This document shows positions 1 through 6,192 of a stretch of DNA of 9,374 nucleotides, piece by piece. This DNA comes from Candidatus Gastranaerophilales bacterium. Lineage in GTDB: Bacteria; Cyanobacteriota; Vampirovibrionia; Gastranaerophilales; Gastranaerophilaceae. Where the stretch lies: NCBI GenBank assembly GCA_944323585.1, contig CALUTA010000054.1, forward strand, positions 1 through 9,374, given 5' to 3'. The position numbers and the translations under genes were made by a program. Position 1 is the first letter of the stretch. Every line of letters starts with the position of its first letter. The notes under the pieces are model-generated. The model was not told the DNA's origin and did not search any database. It saw nothing but the letters and a program-made list of their open reading frames with translations.

Positions 1-150
1 GCGGTTTACTCAAATTTGGGAAAATTAACGCAGATAATATTTCCGCTGAACGACAATTATTTTTGCATTTTCAGCGGAAAAGGTGCACTTTACGGAATTA
101 TCGACACCGAAGGAAACCTCTACAACAGAAGCGGAACAATGCAGGAATAA
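1..150 (+). CDS. C-terminal end of an unrecognised protein (5' truncated by window edge)
   Basis: An open frame runs from the first base to a TAA at 148-150 and gives 49 residues, ending GTMQE. The fragment alternates hydrophobic and Gly/Asn/Asp residues (for example FSGKGALYGIIDTEGNLY), which suggests short beta strands and turns, as in the last blade of a beta-propeller or a beta-rich extracytoplasmic domain. I recognise no family. The reading frame is supported by the absence of stops, by codon use like the neighbouring genes, and by a terminator hairpin 16 bases after the stop. It converges on the M16 protease gene. The start, length and function are outside the window. Confidence 0.6.
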   Translation, partial: AVYSNLGKLTQIIFPLNDNYFCIFSGKGALYGIIDTEGNLYNRSGTMQE

Positions 151-165
151 ATTTTTGTATTTTAA

Positions 166-189
166 AAAGCCCGATTTTATTCGGGCTTT
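166..189. terminator. Bidirectional intrinsic terminator between convergent genes
   Basis: A perfect 9-bp stem (AAAGCCCGA at 166-174, TCGGGCTTT at 181-189) encloses a 6-base loop. On the minus strand the stem runs into TTTTTAAAATAC, a good U-tract for the M16 gene. On the plus strand the U-run is shorter (TTTA). The minus-strand stop codon (177-179) lies inside the loop, so the two convergent genes share one hairpin. Confidence 0.85.
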
Positions 190-2774
190 ACTATTGATAT
201 TACATAATTATCATTAAAATATTTGTTTGCGGCTTCTATAATGTCCGATTCAGTGACGGAATTTATAAGTTTTATGTATTCCTCATCAAACCCGTAGCCT
301 CTGCCGGAAACTTCATACCATCCTAAGCTTGAAGCTTTTTCAAGATTGGTTTCCTTTGCGATTATGTAGTTGCCGATTAACTTATCTTTTGCTTCTCTAA
401 GTTCCTTACTGCCCACAAACTCTTTCTTTAGCCTGAAAACTTCATTGAGTAATAGAGTCTGCGCTTTATCGAGATTTTGCGGATTTGTGCCGATGTAAAC
501 GACAAAAGCGCCTTTCAAAATATTAGGAGCATAACCGGAACCCAGTTGATATGCAAGCCCCTCCTGATCCCGAATGTTTTTAAACAATCTTGAACTCATG
601 CCGGCACCCAGAAGCGAATCCATAACCTGCAATGCTGCATAATCTTTTTTATTCTCTACCCCGCAGGTCTGCCAGGCTATAAAAATCCAGTCGGTCTTTG
701 TTTGAGGCATAAGCTTCACTGTTTCTTTTTTAGAAGTATTCCGGCCTAAAATCTGGGCATAAGTTTTGTAGTCAAATTTTGAACCTTTTTTATCTGCGCT
801 GAATATTTTCGTAAAATCGTCAATAACTTTTTGGCTGTCAACATCTCCGTTTACAGATATTACAATATTTTCGGGCGCAAAAATTTTATTGTAATATTTT
901 ACGATATCTTCGTGCGTAATTTTCGGGTAAGTTTTTTCAAAAATTTTGCTTGTGTAAGAATATGGAGTTCCTTCAAAAATCAAATCCTTGTAATTTTCTA
1001 TTGCAACCTGAAGCGGAACATCTCGGTTTTGTTTTATTTTATTCAATTTTTCGTTTTTAGTTTTTTCGATTTCGTAATCATCAAACGTTGCGTTGTTCAA
1101 AACTTCGTTAAGAATTGCAATAGTTTTTTCATACTGAGGTTTTGTAGTCAGGACATTTACGGTAAACGCATCCGCTCTTACTGACGGTGAAATTTTAATC
1201 CCGTTGTCCTCGAGCACTCTGGCAAGTTCTGCCGGTGAATATTTGCTTGTGCCTTTCATCATAACATCCGCCGTCAGAACAGAAGTTCCGGGGATTTCGT
1301 CAAGAAAAGTTCCGCCTTTTGCCCAGATGCTTATTGCGATTATTTCATTTACATCATTAGGGGTTATTAAAAGCTCTGCGTCGTTTGAAAGTTTATATTT
1401 TTTGGTGACGGAATTTTCGCTGACCAAAGCCGCAGGCGAGGCCTCCTTTGCCGGAAGCTTTGCAGATACACCGACTTCCTTACAATTCTCCGGAAGAATT
1501 ACTGAAACTGCGGATTTGTCTTTTCCAAGGTATTTGTTCGCTACACGTTTTACGTCAGATGGAGTAACTTTTTTTATGTTATCAATATAATTGTCGTAAT
1601 ATTTTATGTTTCCTGTCACAACCATTGTGTAGCCTATTTCCTGCGCTATATTTGAAATTGATTCTCTTGCATAATATGTATCTCTTTCTATAACATTTTT
1701 TGCAAGATTAACCTGTTCTTCTGTTACACCGTGCTTCTGGATATTTGAGATTTCTTCAAAAATTGCATTCTCAAGTTTGTCCAGATTTTGCGGAACAAAA
1801 TTTGCGGACACATAGAAAATCCCATCATCCTTAAAACTTGCGTTAGATGCACCGATTGAATATGCAAGTTGTTTTGAATCTTTTATATTTTTGTAAAATA
1901 CGCTTGAGCGGCCGTCACCAAGGATTGTTGATAAAACATCCAGTGCATAACCGTCTTTATCATCAGCCTTGACGGCTCTAAATCCGATAAGCATATAACC
2001 CGATTGAGCCGGAAGATATGCTGTTTTCTTTTTTTGTTCAGTCAGCTGCTTTTCCTGCGGAAAAGTATTTTTAACAACTTTTCTGCCGTCAGAAGAGAAA
2101 TACTTATTAATAAGCTCTATGGTTTTTGCAGAATCCACATCTCCTGTAATAACTGTTATCATATTTGAAGGTGTGTAAAACTTGTTATAATAATCAAGTA
2201 TTTCATCACGCTGGATTGAACTTATAACATCTCTTGTTCCTATAACCTGACGTTTGTAAGGATGGGTAGTGTAAAGCATAGATACAAGATTGTCATAAAC
2301 AACACTCTGCGGTTCTGTTTCATCTTTTGCAATTTCTTCTATAACAACTTTTCTTTCACGTTCAAGTTCTTTTCTCGGAATAAGCGGATGAAGAAGCATA
2401 TCCGCATGAAGTTCAAGTGCAAGATCAAAATAATTTGACGGAATTGTTATGTAATAATGCGTGAAATCTTTGCTTGTTGCAGCATTTGTGACTGCACCTT
2501 TGGATTCAAGGATTTTATCAAACTCTCCAGGCGGATGGTTTGTTGAGCCTTTAAAGAACAAATGTTCCAGAAAATGAGAAACTCCGTTATTTTCGTCTGT
2601 TTCATTGATTGAGCCTGTATTAATCCAGGTATCAATCGTCACAATCGGATTTGAATGAACTTCCTTAATTATAACAGTCTGTCCGTTATCAAGGTTATAA
2701 ACCGCAGCATCAGATGCTAATACGGAATTTCCGATTAAGAAAACACTTAAAACAAATAGAATTCTTTTAATCAT
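177..2774 (-). CDS. Secreted two-repeat M16 family zinc metallopeptidase (insulinase-like)
   Basis: 865 residues. The N-terminus is a signal peptide (Lys/Arg then a hydrophobic run, probable cleavage after NSVLA near residue 20), so the enzyme acts outside the cytoplasm. The first M16 domain (about 37-185) has the inverted zinc motif HFLEH, with H67, H71 as ligands and E70 as catalytic base. The third ligand is E147, 76 residues beyond H71 as expected for the family. A first M16_C-like domain follows (about 190-370). After a linker near 440-455 a second M16 repeat (about 460-860) aligns as VLTADVMMKG where HFLEH should be, so it is catalytically dead. It keeps the C-terminal motif SSRLFKNIRDQEGLAY (about 728-742). 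One active plus one inactive half is the usual M16 arrangement. A GAGAGGGG ribosome site lies just before the ATG. Peptide substrate unknown; family assignment is firm. Confidence 0.93.
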   Translation of the reverse strand: MIKRILFVLSVFLIGNSVLASDAAVYNLDNGQTVIIKEVHSNPIVTIDTWINTGSINETDENNGVSHFLEHLFFKGSTNHPPGEFDKILESKGAVTNAATSKDFTHYYITIPSNYFDLALELHADMLLHPLIPRKELERERKVVIEEIAKDETEPQSVVYDNLVSMLYTTHPYKRQVIGTRDVISSIQRDEILDYYNKFYTPSNMITVITGDVDSAKTIELINKYFSSDGRKVVKNTFPQEKQLTEQKKKTAYLPAQSGYMLIGFRAVKADDKDGYALDVLSTILGDGRSSVFYKNIKDSKQLAYSIGASNASFKDDGIFYVSANFVPQNLDKLENAIFEEISNIQKHGVTEEQVNLAKNVIERDTYYARESISNIAQEIGYTMVVTGNIKYYDNYIDNIKKVTPSDVKRVANKYLGKDKSAVSVILPENCKEVGVSAKLPAKEASPAALVSENSVTKKYKLSNDAELLITPNDVNEIIAISIWAKGGTFLDEIPGTSVLTADVMMKGTSKYSPAELARVLEDNGIKISPSVRADAFTVNVLTTKPQYEKTIAILNEVLNNATFDDYEIEKTKNEKLNKIKQNRDVPLQVAIENYKDLIFEGTPYSYTSKIFEKTYPKITHEDIVKYYNKIFAPENIVISVNGDVDSQKVIDDFTKIFSADKKGSKFDYKTYAQILGRNTSKKETVKLMPQTKTDWIFIAWQTCGVENKKDYAALQVMDSLLGAGMSSRLFKNIRDQEGLAYQLGSGYAPNILKGAFVVYIGTNPQNLDKAQTLLLNEVFRLKKEFVGSKELREAKDKLIGNYIIAKETNLEKASSLGWYEVSGRGYGFDEEYIKLINSVTESDIIEAANKYFNDNYVISIVKPE

Positions 2775-2800
2775 ATCCCCTCTCTTTTTTAGTTAAAATC

Positions 2801-2831
2801 ATTATACCACAAAGCACCGGATATAATACAA
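2801..2831 (-). promoter_or_regulatory. Probable sigma-70 promoter for the M16 protease gene
   Basis: On the minus strand TATAAT (2801-2806) is preceded by TGG, giving an extended -10 (TGGTATAAT), 26 bases before the ATG. The best -35 is TTGTAT (2826-2831) with a long 19-bp spacer. That weak -35 lies inside the inverted repeat at 2821-2853, so the repeat could influence this promoter. Confidence 0.6.
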
Positions 2832-2853
2832 CAGCCGGTCGGGTGTATTATAT
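2821..2853. repeat. Perfect 10-bp inverted repeat with 13-base spacer upstream of the M16 gene
   Basis: ATATAATACA (2821-2830) is exactly complementary to TGTATTATAT (2844-2853). The spacer is GC-rich (ACAGCCGGTCGGG). It sits six bases beyond the stop of the small minus-strand gene and over the -35 region of the M16 promoter. No U-run follows on either strand, so a plain intrinsic terminator is unlikely. An operator or an mRNA 3'-end stabiliser are the alternatives. Confidence 0.55.
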
Positions 2854-2858
2854 AACAG

Positions 2859-3140
2859 CTACCACTTCATAGCTTTCTTAAAGACAAGCCAGCCTCCGCC
2901 TAATGAAGCCGCTAACAAAGTCAATTTGACAGACAACGGTGTTTTTCTCTTATCCTGAAAACTCTTTGAATGTTCTTTTTCATAAATATCTTTTGAAATC
3001 AGGTTAAATTTTGTTTTTGCTTCTTTATCCGAATAAAGCACAGGTTTATACAAAGCATTCGGCGGGGTTAATACACCCACATTCATAGCCGGCTTCTGCA
3101 CCTGAGTATTCACAACGTTATTTACTACACCATCTGCCAT
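2859..3140 (-). CDS. Small protein with one C-terminal membrane helix, function unknown
   Basis: From the ATG at 3138-3140 this encodes 93 residues beginning MADGVVNN. The first 70 residues are polar, with a Pro-containing N-terminal part and a charged stretch around 38-67. Residues about 69-87 (VKLTLLAASLGGGWLVF) form one probable transmembrane helix followed by the basic tail KKAMKW, so a tail-anchored membrane protein is likely. The frame stays open upstream to an ATG at 3239, but that extension is a low-complexity hydrophobic run that would cross the perR promoter and operator, so I prefer the internal start. Neither ATG has a clear Shine-Dalgarno sequence, which leaves the start uncertain. 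I do not recognise a named family; it resembles short proteins of Gastranaerophilales-type genomes as I remember them. It is divergent from perR. Confidence 0.6.
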   Translation of the reverse strand: MADGVVNNVVNTQVQKPAMNVGVLTPPNALYKPVLYSDKEAKTKFNLISKDIYEKEHSKSFQDKRKTPLSVKLTLLAASLGGGWLVFKKAMKW

Positions 3141-3195
3141 ATTTATATAAAAACATGAACTTGAAAAAAATTGCTTATTTGTAAAATTTTGTATC

Positions 3196-3224
3196 TTGAC
3201 AAAAATAGTTTTAAATAATAAAAT
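3196..3224 (+). promoter_or_regulatory. Sigma-70 promoter of the perR-rubredoxin-rubrerythrin unit
   Basis: A consensus TTGACA (3196-3201), a 17-bp spacer and TAAAAT (3219-3224; five of six consensus bases) lie 29 bases before the perR start codon. Transcription should begin near 3231, inside the Fur/PerR-like box. Confidence 0.8.
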
Positions 3225-3238
3225 AAGAATTATTATCA
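3224..3238 (+). promoter_or_regulatory. Fur/PerR-like operator overlapping the perR promoter
   Basis: TAAGAAT-T-ATTATCA fits the 7-1-7 Fur-family consensus TGATAAT-N-ATTATCA at 12 of 14 arm positions (right arm perfect). It matches the PerR consensus TTATAAT-N-ATTATAA at 11 of 14. It covers the last -10 base and the expected start site, so binding would block transcription, implying that the PerR-type protein represses its own operon. It could also affect the divergent small gene. Confidence 0.6.
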
Positions 3239-3253
3239 TTTATTGGGAATTGT

Positions 3254-3634
3254 ATGAATTATTCTAAACAAAGAGAAGTTATACTTAATACTTTAAAAGA
3301 AAATGTTGTTCACCCGACAGCGGAATATTTATATGCCAAAATTCAGGAAAAAGATCCCAAAATCAGCCTTGCAACTTTATACAGAAACCTGAATCAGCTC
3401 ACGGAAAACGGCATGATTAAAAAAATTGACGGACTTGAAACTTCCTCGCATTATGATCATAATACTCATGAGCATTATCATTTTATATGTACAAAATGCA
3501 GAAGGGTTTTTGATATAGATGCGGAAGTTGCACCTGAATTAATCAGACGCACGGAAGAAAAGACGGATTTTTTAATTGAAAATCATGATATAGTATTTTC
3601 AGGCATCTGCAAAGATTGCCGGCAATCGGAGTAA
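3254..3634 (+). CDS. perR: PerR-type peroxide-sensing Fur family repressor
   Basis: 126 residues. The N-terminal winged helix includes HPTAEYLY (20-27) and SLATLYRNLNQLTENGMIKKI (38-58). The C-terminal dimerisation part has HYDHNTHEHYHFIC, and two CxxC pairs (C79/C82 and C119/C122) form the structural zinc site. The regulatory-metal residues of Bacillus PerR (His37, Asp85, His91, His93, Asp104) align with H20, D68, H74, H76 and D87. Asp rather than Glu at the last position is associated in the family with peroxide-sensing PerR rather than iron-sensing Fur. It is about 17-20 residues shorter at the N-terminus than Bacillus PerR, lacking the first helix, as in many anaerobe homologues. The ribosome site is weak (GGGA, 5 bases before ATG). 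It leads an operon with rubredoxin and rubrerythrin and probably represses it through the box at 3224-3238. Fur-like iron sensing is not excluded. Confidence 0.88.
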   Translation: MNYSKQREVILNTLKENVVHPTAEYLYAKIQEKDPKISLATLYRNLNQLTENGMIKKIDGLETSSHYDHNTHEHYHFICTKCRRVFDIDAEVAPELIRRTEEKTDFLIENHDIVFSGICKDCRQSE

Positions 3635-3655
3635 TTAACAGTAAAGGAGAAAAAA

Positions 3656-3793
3656 ATGGAAAAATTTGTATGCACAGTTTGCGGTTATGTTTATGACCCG
3701 GCAGAAAATGACAATGTAGCTTTTGAAAATCTTCCGGATGATTATGCATGTCCTCTTTGCGGTGTTGGTAAAGATATGTTTGAAAAAGAATAA
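3656..3793 (+). CDS. Rubredoxin (45 residues, short-loop type)
   Basis: A one-iron electron carrier that donates electrons to rubrerythrin and flavodiiron proteins in the anaerobe cytoplasm. Both metal knuckles are present: VCTVCGY (C6, C9) and ACPLCGVGKDMF (C32, C35), with the usual YVYDP and ENLPDDYACP segments between. Typical rubredoxins have 52-54 residues. Here about seven residues are missing from the loop after YDPAEND, as in the 45-residue Desulfovibrio desulfuricans type. The usual Trp of PDDW is Tyr. A strong ribosome site AAAGGAGA (3643-3650) stands 5-6 bases before the ATG, and the gene starts 21 bases after perR, so it is co-transcribed with it. Confidence 0.93.
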   Translation: MEKFVCTVCGYVYDPAENDNVAFENLPDDYACPLCGVGKDMFEKE

Positions 3794-3823
3794 CAATTTA
3801 CACAAATAAGAACAGGAGTTAAG

Positions 3824-4363
3824 ATGGATTTAAAAGGAAGCAAAACAGAAAAAAATCTTCAAGCTGCGTTTGCAGGCGAATCCGAAGCCAGAAATAAATA
3901 CACTTACTATGCCTCTCAGGCTAAAAAAGAAGGTTTTGTACAGATAAGCAGAATTTTTGAAGAAACAGCAAACAACGAAAAAGAACACGCTAAACTCTGG
4001 TTTAAAGCACTCCATGGAGATAAAATTCCGGAAACTCTGACAAACCTTGAAGATGCAGCTGCAGGAGAAAATTACGAATGGACCGATATGTATGCCCGAT
4101 TTGCAAAAGAAGCCAAAGAAGAAGGTTTCGACACTCTTGCTATTCTGTTTGAAATGGTCGGTAAAATTGAAAAAGAACACGAAGAAAGATACAGAAAACT
4201 TTTAGAAGCCGTTAAAAACGGAACAGTTTTTGAAAAACAGGAAAAAGTATTATGGGAATGCGGAAACTGCGGGCATGTTTTTGAAGGGGCAAAAGCTCCG
4301 CAAATTTGTCCGGTATGCAAACATCCGCAAGCATACTTCTTTATGAAAGCTCAAAATTATTAA
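3824..4363 (+). CDS. rbr: Rubrerythrin (peroxide reductase)
   Basis: 179 residues. It reduces hydrogen peroxide to water in the cytoplasm using electrons from rubredoxin. The N-terminal four-helix ferritin-like domain (about 1-135) carries every expected diiron ligand: E19 in AGESEAR, E52/H55 in NEKEH, E82 and E85 in GENYEW, and E116/H119 in EKEH. The C-terminal rubredoxin-like domain has C146/C149 (CGNCG) and C162/C165 (CPVC) for the FeS4 iron. Domain order and length are standard. The ribosome site AGGAG (3814-3818) is 5 bases before the ATG; the gene follows rubredoxin by 30 bases and is closed by a strong terminator. Regulation probably comes from the PerR-like operator upstream of perR. 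Confidence 0.96.
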   Translation: MDLKGSKTEKNLQAAFAGESEARNKYTYYASQAKKEGFVQISRIFEETANNEKEHAKLWFKALHGDKIPETLTNLEDAAAGENYEWTDMYARFAKEAKEEGFDTLAILFEMVGKIEKEHEERYRKLLEAVKNGTVFEKQEKVLWECGNCGHVFEGAKAPQICPVCKHPQAYFFMKAQNY

Positions 4364-4370
4364 AAATTTG

Positions 4371-4399
4371 AAGGCTTTGCTTTTTGCAAAGCCTTTTTT
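4371..4399 (+). terminator. Intrinsic terminator after rubrerythrin
   Basis: A perfect 10-bp stem (AAGGCTTTGC at 4371-4380, GCAAAGCCTT at 4386-4395) with a TTTTT loop is followed by a run of Ts to 4399. It ends the perR-rubredoxin-rubrerythrin unit. Its right arm also contains the -35 of the next promoter. Confidence 0.92.
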
Positions 4400-4412
4400 A
4401 ATGTGATATGAT
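4384..4412 (+). promoter_or_regulatory. Promoter of the rubrerythrin2-flavodiiron unit, overlapping the terminator
   Basis: TTGCAA (4384-4389), a 17-bp spacer and TATGAT (4407-4412) preceded by TGA give an extended -10 (TGATATGAT). The -35 falls in the loop and right arm of the upstream terminator. The predicted start near 4419 leaves a leader of about 29 bases. I see no clear Fur/PerR box here. Confidence 0.62.
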
Positions 4413-4447
4413 GTATTTGCATGTGAAAAATAAAAAGGGATAAAAAA

Positions 4448-4981
4448 TTGGATATTAAAGGCTCCGAAACAGAAAAAAACTTAAAAAAAGCATTTAATTT
4501 TACGGCAAAACGAAGAACTGAATACGATATATACGCACTGATTGCCGAAAGACATGGGCAAACGGAACTGTCCAGACTTTTGAAAATGTTTGCAAACATG
4601 GAAACTGAACACTCAAAGCTCTGGTATAAGTGGCTTAACGACGGGCATACGCCTGATTTAGTGAATTGCCTTGAACGTGCTCTTGAAAAAGAAATACAAG
4701 ATACACAAGGCAAATGTGAAATGTTTGCACAAAAAGCTGAAGAAGAAGGATTCGACCATATAGCAGGCTTGTTCAGAAATATTGAAAATTTTGAACATAC
4801 TCACCTTGAACGCTTGAGAAAAGCAATTTTAAAACTCAAGGACGATGTGACTCCAAATGAAGACGGAACATTCAACTGGACTTGCTCGGTCTGCGGTGCG
4901 ATTTTCAGACAAACGGAAGAACCCGATTATTGCCCGCTTTGTGTCAAAGAAAATGTTTTCTTTTATAAAAACCCCAATTAA
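4448..4981 (+). CDS. Divergent rubrerythrin paralogue with altered diiron ligands
   Basis: 177 residues, starting at TTG. The frame has a stop at 4424-4426 and no ATG before residue 48, and the first residues xDIKGSETEKNL match the upstream rubrerythrin, so TTG is the real start; AAGGGA (4435-4440) lies 7 bases before it. The protein aligns without gaps to the canonical rubrerythrin and is roughly one third identical by hand count. In the ferritin-like domain E52, H55, E82, E116 and H119 are kept, but the first ligand Glu (GES) is Thr19 and the fourth Glu is Asp85. All four rubredoxin-domain cysteines remain (C146, C149, C162, C165). It may be a peroxidase with an altered diiron site, an electron-transfer partner, or a protein with another role. 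It lies 26 bases before the flavodiiron gene, so the two are co-transcribed. Confidence 0.88.
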   Translation: MDIKGSETEKNLKKAFNFTAKRRTEYDIYALIAERHGQTELSRLLKMFANMETEHSKLWYKWLNDGHTPDLVNCLERALEKEIQDTQGKCEMFAQKAEEEGFDHIAGLFRNIENFEHTHLERLRKAILKLKDDVTPNEDGTFNWTCSVCGAIFRQTEEPDYCPLCVKENVFFYKNPN

Positions 4982-5007
4982 AATATAAATAGTAAAGGAG
5001 AGATGAA

Positions 5008-6192
5008 ATGAAATTTCAGGAAATCAAAAACAATATTTATTACTGCGGACTTAACGACTGCGACAGAAGAATTTTTGATGAATTAATTCCGCTTGAACAC
5101 GGAACCAGCTACAATTCTTATCTTGTTAAAGGCAGTGAAAAAACAGCAATTATTGATACAATGTATCCGCCTAAAACCACTGAATATTTGAAAAGATTTG
5201 CAGAGAACCAAATCGGCAAAGTTGATTATATTATTGCAAACCATGGAGAACAGGATCACTCAGGTTCGATCCCTGCACTGCTGGAAAAATTTCCGAATGC
5301 AATAGTTCTCACAAATCCTAAATGTGCGGAAAATATTAAAAACATGCTTCATGTACCGGCTGAAAAAATCAGAGAAATTGCAGACGGCGAAGAAGTTTCA
5401 CTTGGCGACAAGACGTTAAAATTCATCTTTGCACCCGGAGTTCACTGGCCTGATACAATGTTCACTTATATTAAAGAAGACAATGTAATCTGCACATGTG
5501 ACTTTTTAGGCGCACACTACACATTCTCTGACGTTTTTGCGGTTGAAAGCAAAGAGCTTGAAAAAAGTGCAAAAAGATATTATGCGGAAATTATGATGCC
5601 GTTCAGAACAATGTGCCAGAAATATACAAAAATGATTAAGGGAATGAATGTGGATATGATTTTACCAAGCCACGGCCCTGTTTACAAAAATCCGTCCTTC
5701 ATTCTTGATTTGTACGCAGACTGGACATCAAATGATCCTAAAAACCTTGTTGTGCTTCCTTATGTTTCAATGTACAACAGCACAAAAGAAATGATTGACA
5801 GATTGGCTGAAGACCTTAATAAAGAAGGGATTGAAACATTCAAGTTTGATATAGTTGATGACGATCTTGGTGATCTTGCAATGGCTTTAGTTGATGCTGC
5901 CACAATTGTTATGGGAACATCAATGGTTCTTGCCGGCCCTCACCCGATGGCAGTAAATGTTGCATACCTTGCAACTGTATTAAGACCGAAAGCTAAATTT
6001 GCATCTATTATCGGTTCATACGGCTGGGGCGGAAAACTTTTTGACATAATCGTAAATCTTCTTGCACCGTTAAAACTTGATTTAATTGAGCCAATTCAAA
6101 TTAAAGGAAAACCGACTGATGAAGATTTCAAAAAAGTTGACGAAATGGCAAAAACAATCCTTGAAAAACATAAATCAATCGGGCTTGTTTAG
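5008..6192 (+). CDS. Class A flavodiiron protein (oxygen / nitric oxide reductase)
   Basis: 394 residues. It reduces oxygen to water (in some members NO to N2O) in the cytoplasm with electrons from rubredoxin. The N-terminal metallo-beta-lactamase-like domain (about 1-245) has the full diiron set: H79, E81, D83, H84 in HGEQDH, then H146 (PGVHWPD), D165 (CTCDFLG) and H222 (LPSHGP). The C-terminal flavodoxin domain (about 247-392) binds FMN, with the phosphate loop SMYNSTKEM near 254-262 and GSYGWGG near 336-342. There is no fused rubredoxin or flavin reductase domain, so it is the minimal class A type and needs a separate rubredoxin such as the 45-residue one here. A strong ribosome site AAAGGAG (4994-5000) precedes the ATG by 7 bases; its leader shares AGTAAAGGAGA with the rubredoxin gene. 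Choice between O2 and NO cannot be read from sequence. Confidence 0.95.
   Translation: MKFQEIKNNIYYCGLNDCDRRIFDELIPLEHGTSYNSYLVKGSEKTAIIDTMYPPKTTEYLKRFAENQIGKVDYIIANHGEQDHSGSIPALLEKFPNAIVLTNPKCAENIKNMLHVPAEKIREIADGEEVSLGDKTLKFIFAPGVHWPDTMFTYIKEDNVICTCDFLGAHYTFSDVFAVESKELEKSAKRYYAEIMMPFRTMCQKYTKMIKGMNVDMILPSHGPVYKNPSFILDLYADWTSNDPKNLVVLPYVSMYNSTKEMIDRLAEDLNKEGIETFKFDIVDDDLGDLAMALVDAATIVMGTSMVLAGPHPMAVNVAYLATVLRPKAKFASIIGSYGWGGKLFDIIVNLLAPLKLDLIEPIQIKGKPTDEDFKKVDEMAKTILEKHKSIGLV

Noticed and set aside
1220..1400. A second active zinc site in the C-terminal half of the M16 protease
   Set aside because: The aligned stretch is VLTADVMMKG, with no His or Glu in the ligand positions, which is normal for the non-catalytic half of two-repeat M16 enzymes.
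831..1590. Two plus-strand open frames of 117 and 128 codons
   Set aside because: They lie opposite the well-supported M16 gene, have no ribosome site, and translate to low-complexity sequence with no known motif. They are antisense shadows.
3141..3239. N-terminal extension of the small minus-strand protein starting MIIILILLFK
   Set aside because: The extension is a low-complexity hydrophobic translation of the AT-rich perR promoter and operator, and the ATG at 3239 has no ribosome site. The internal ATG at 3140 is more plausible.
3254..3634. Zinc uptake (Zur) or nickel (Nur) type assignment for the Fur family regulator
   Set aside because: The residues match the PerR set including Asp at position 87, and the neighbours are rubredoxin and rubrerythrin rather than metal transporters.
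3830..4320. Minus-strand open frames opposite rubrerythrin
   Set aside because: Phe/Ser/Cys-rich reverse translations of a highly conserved gene; no independent support.
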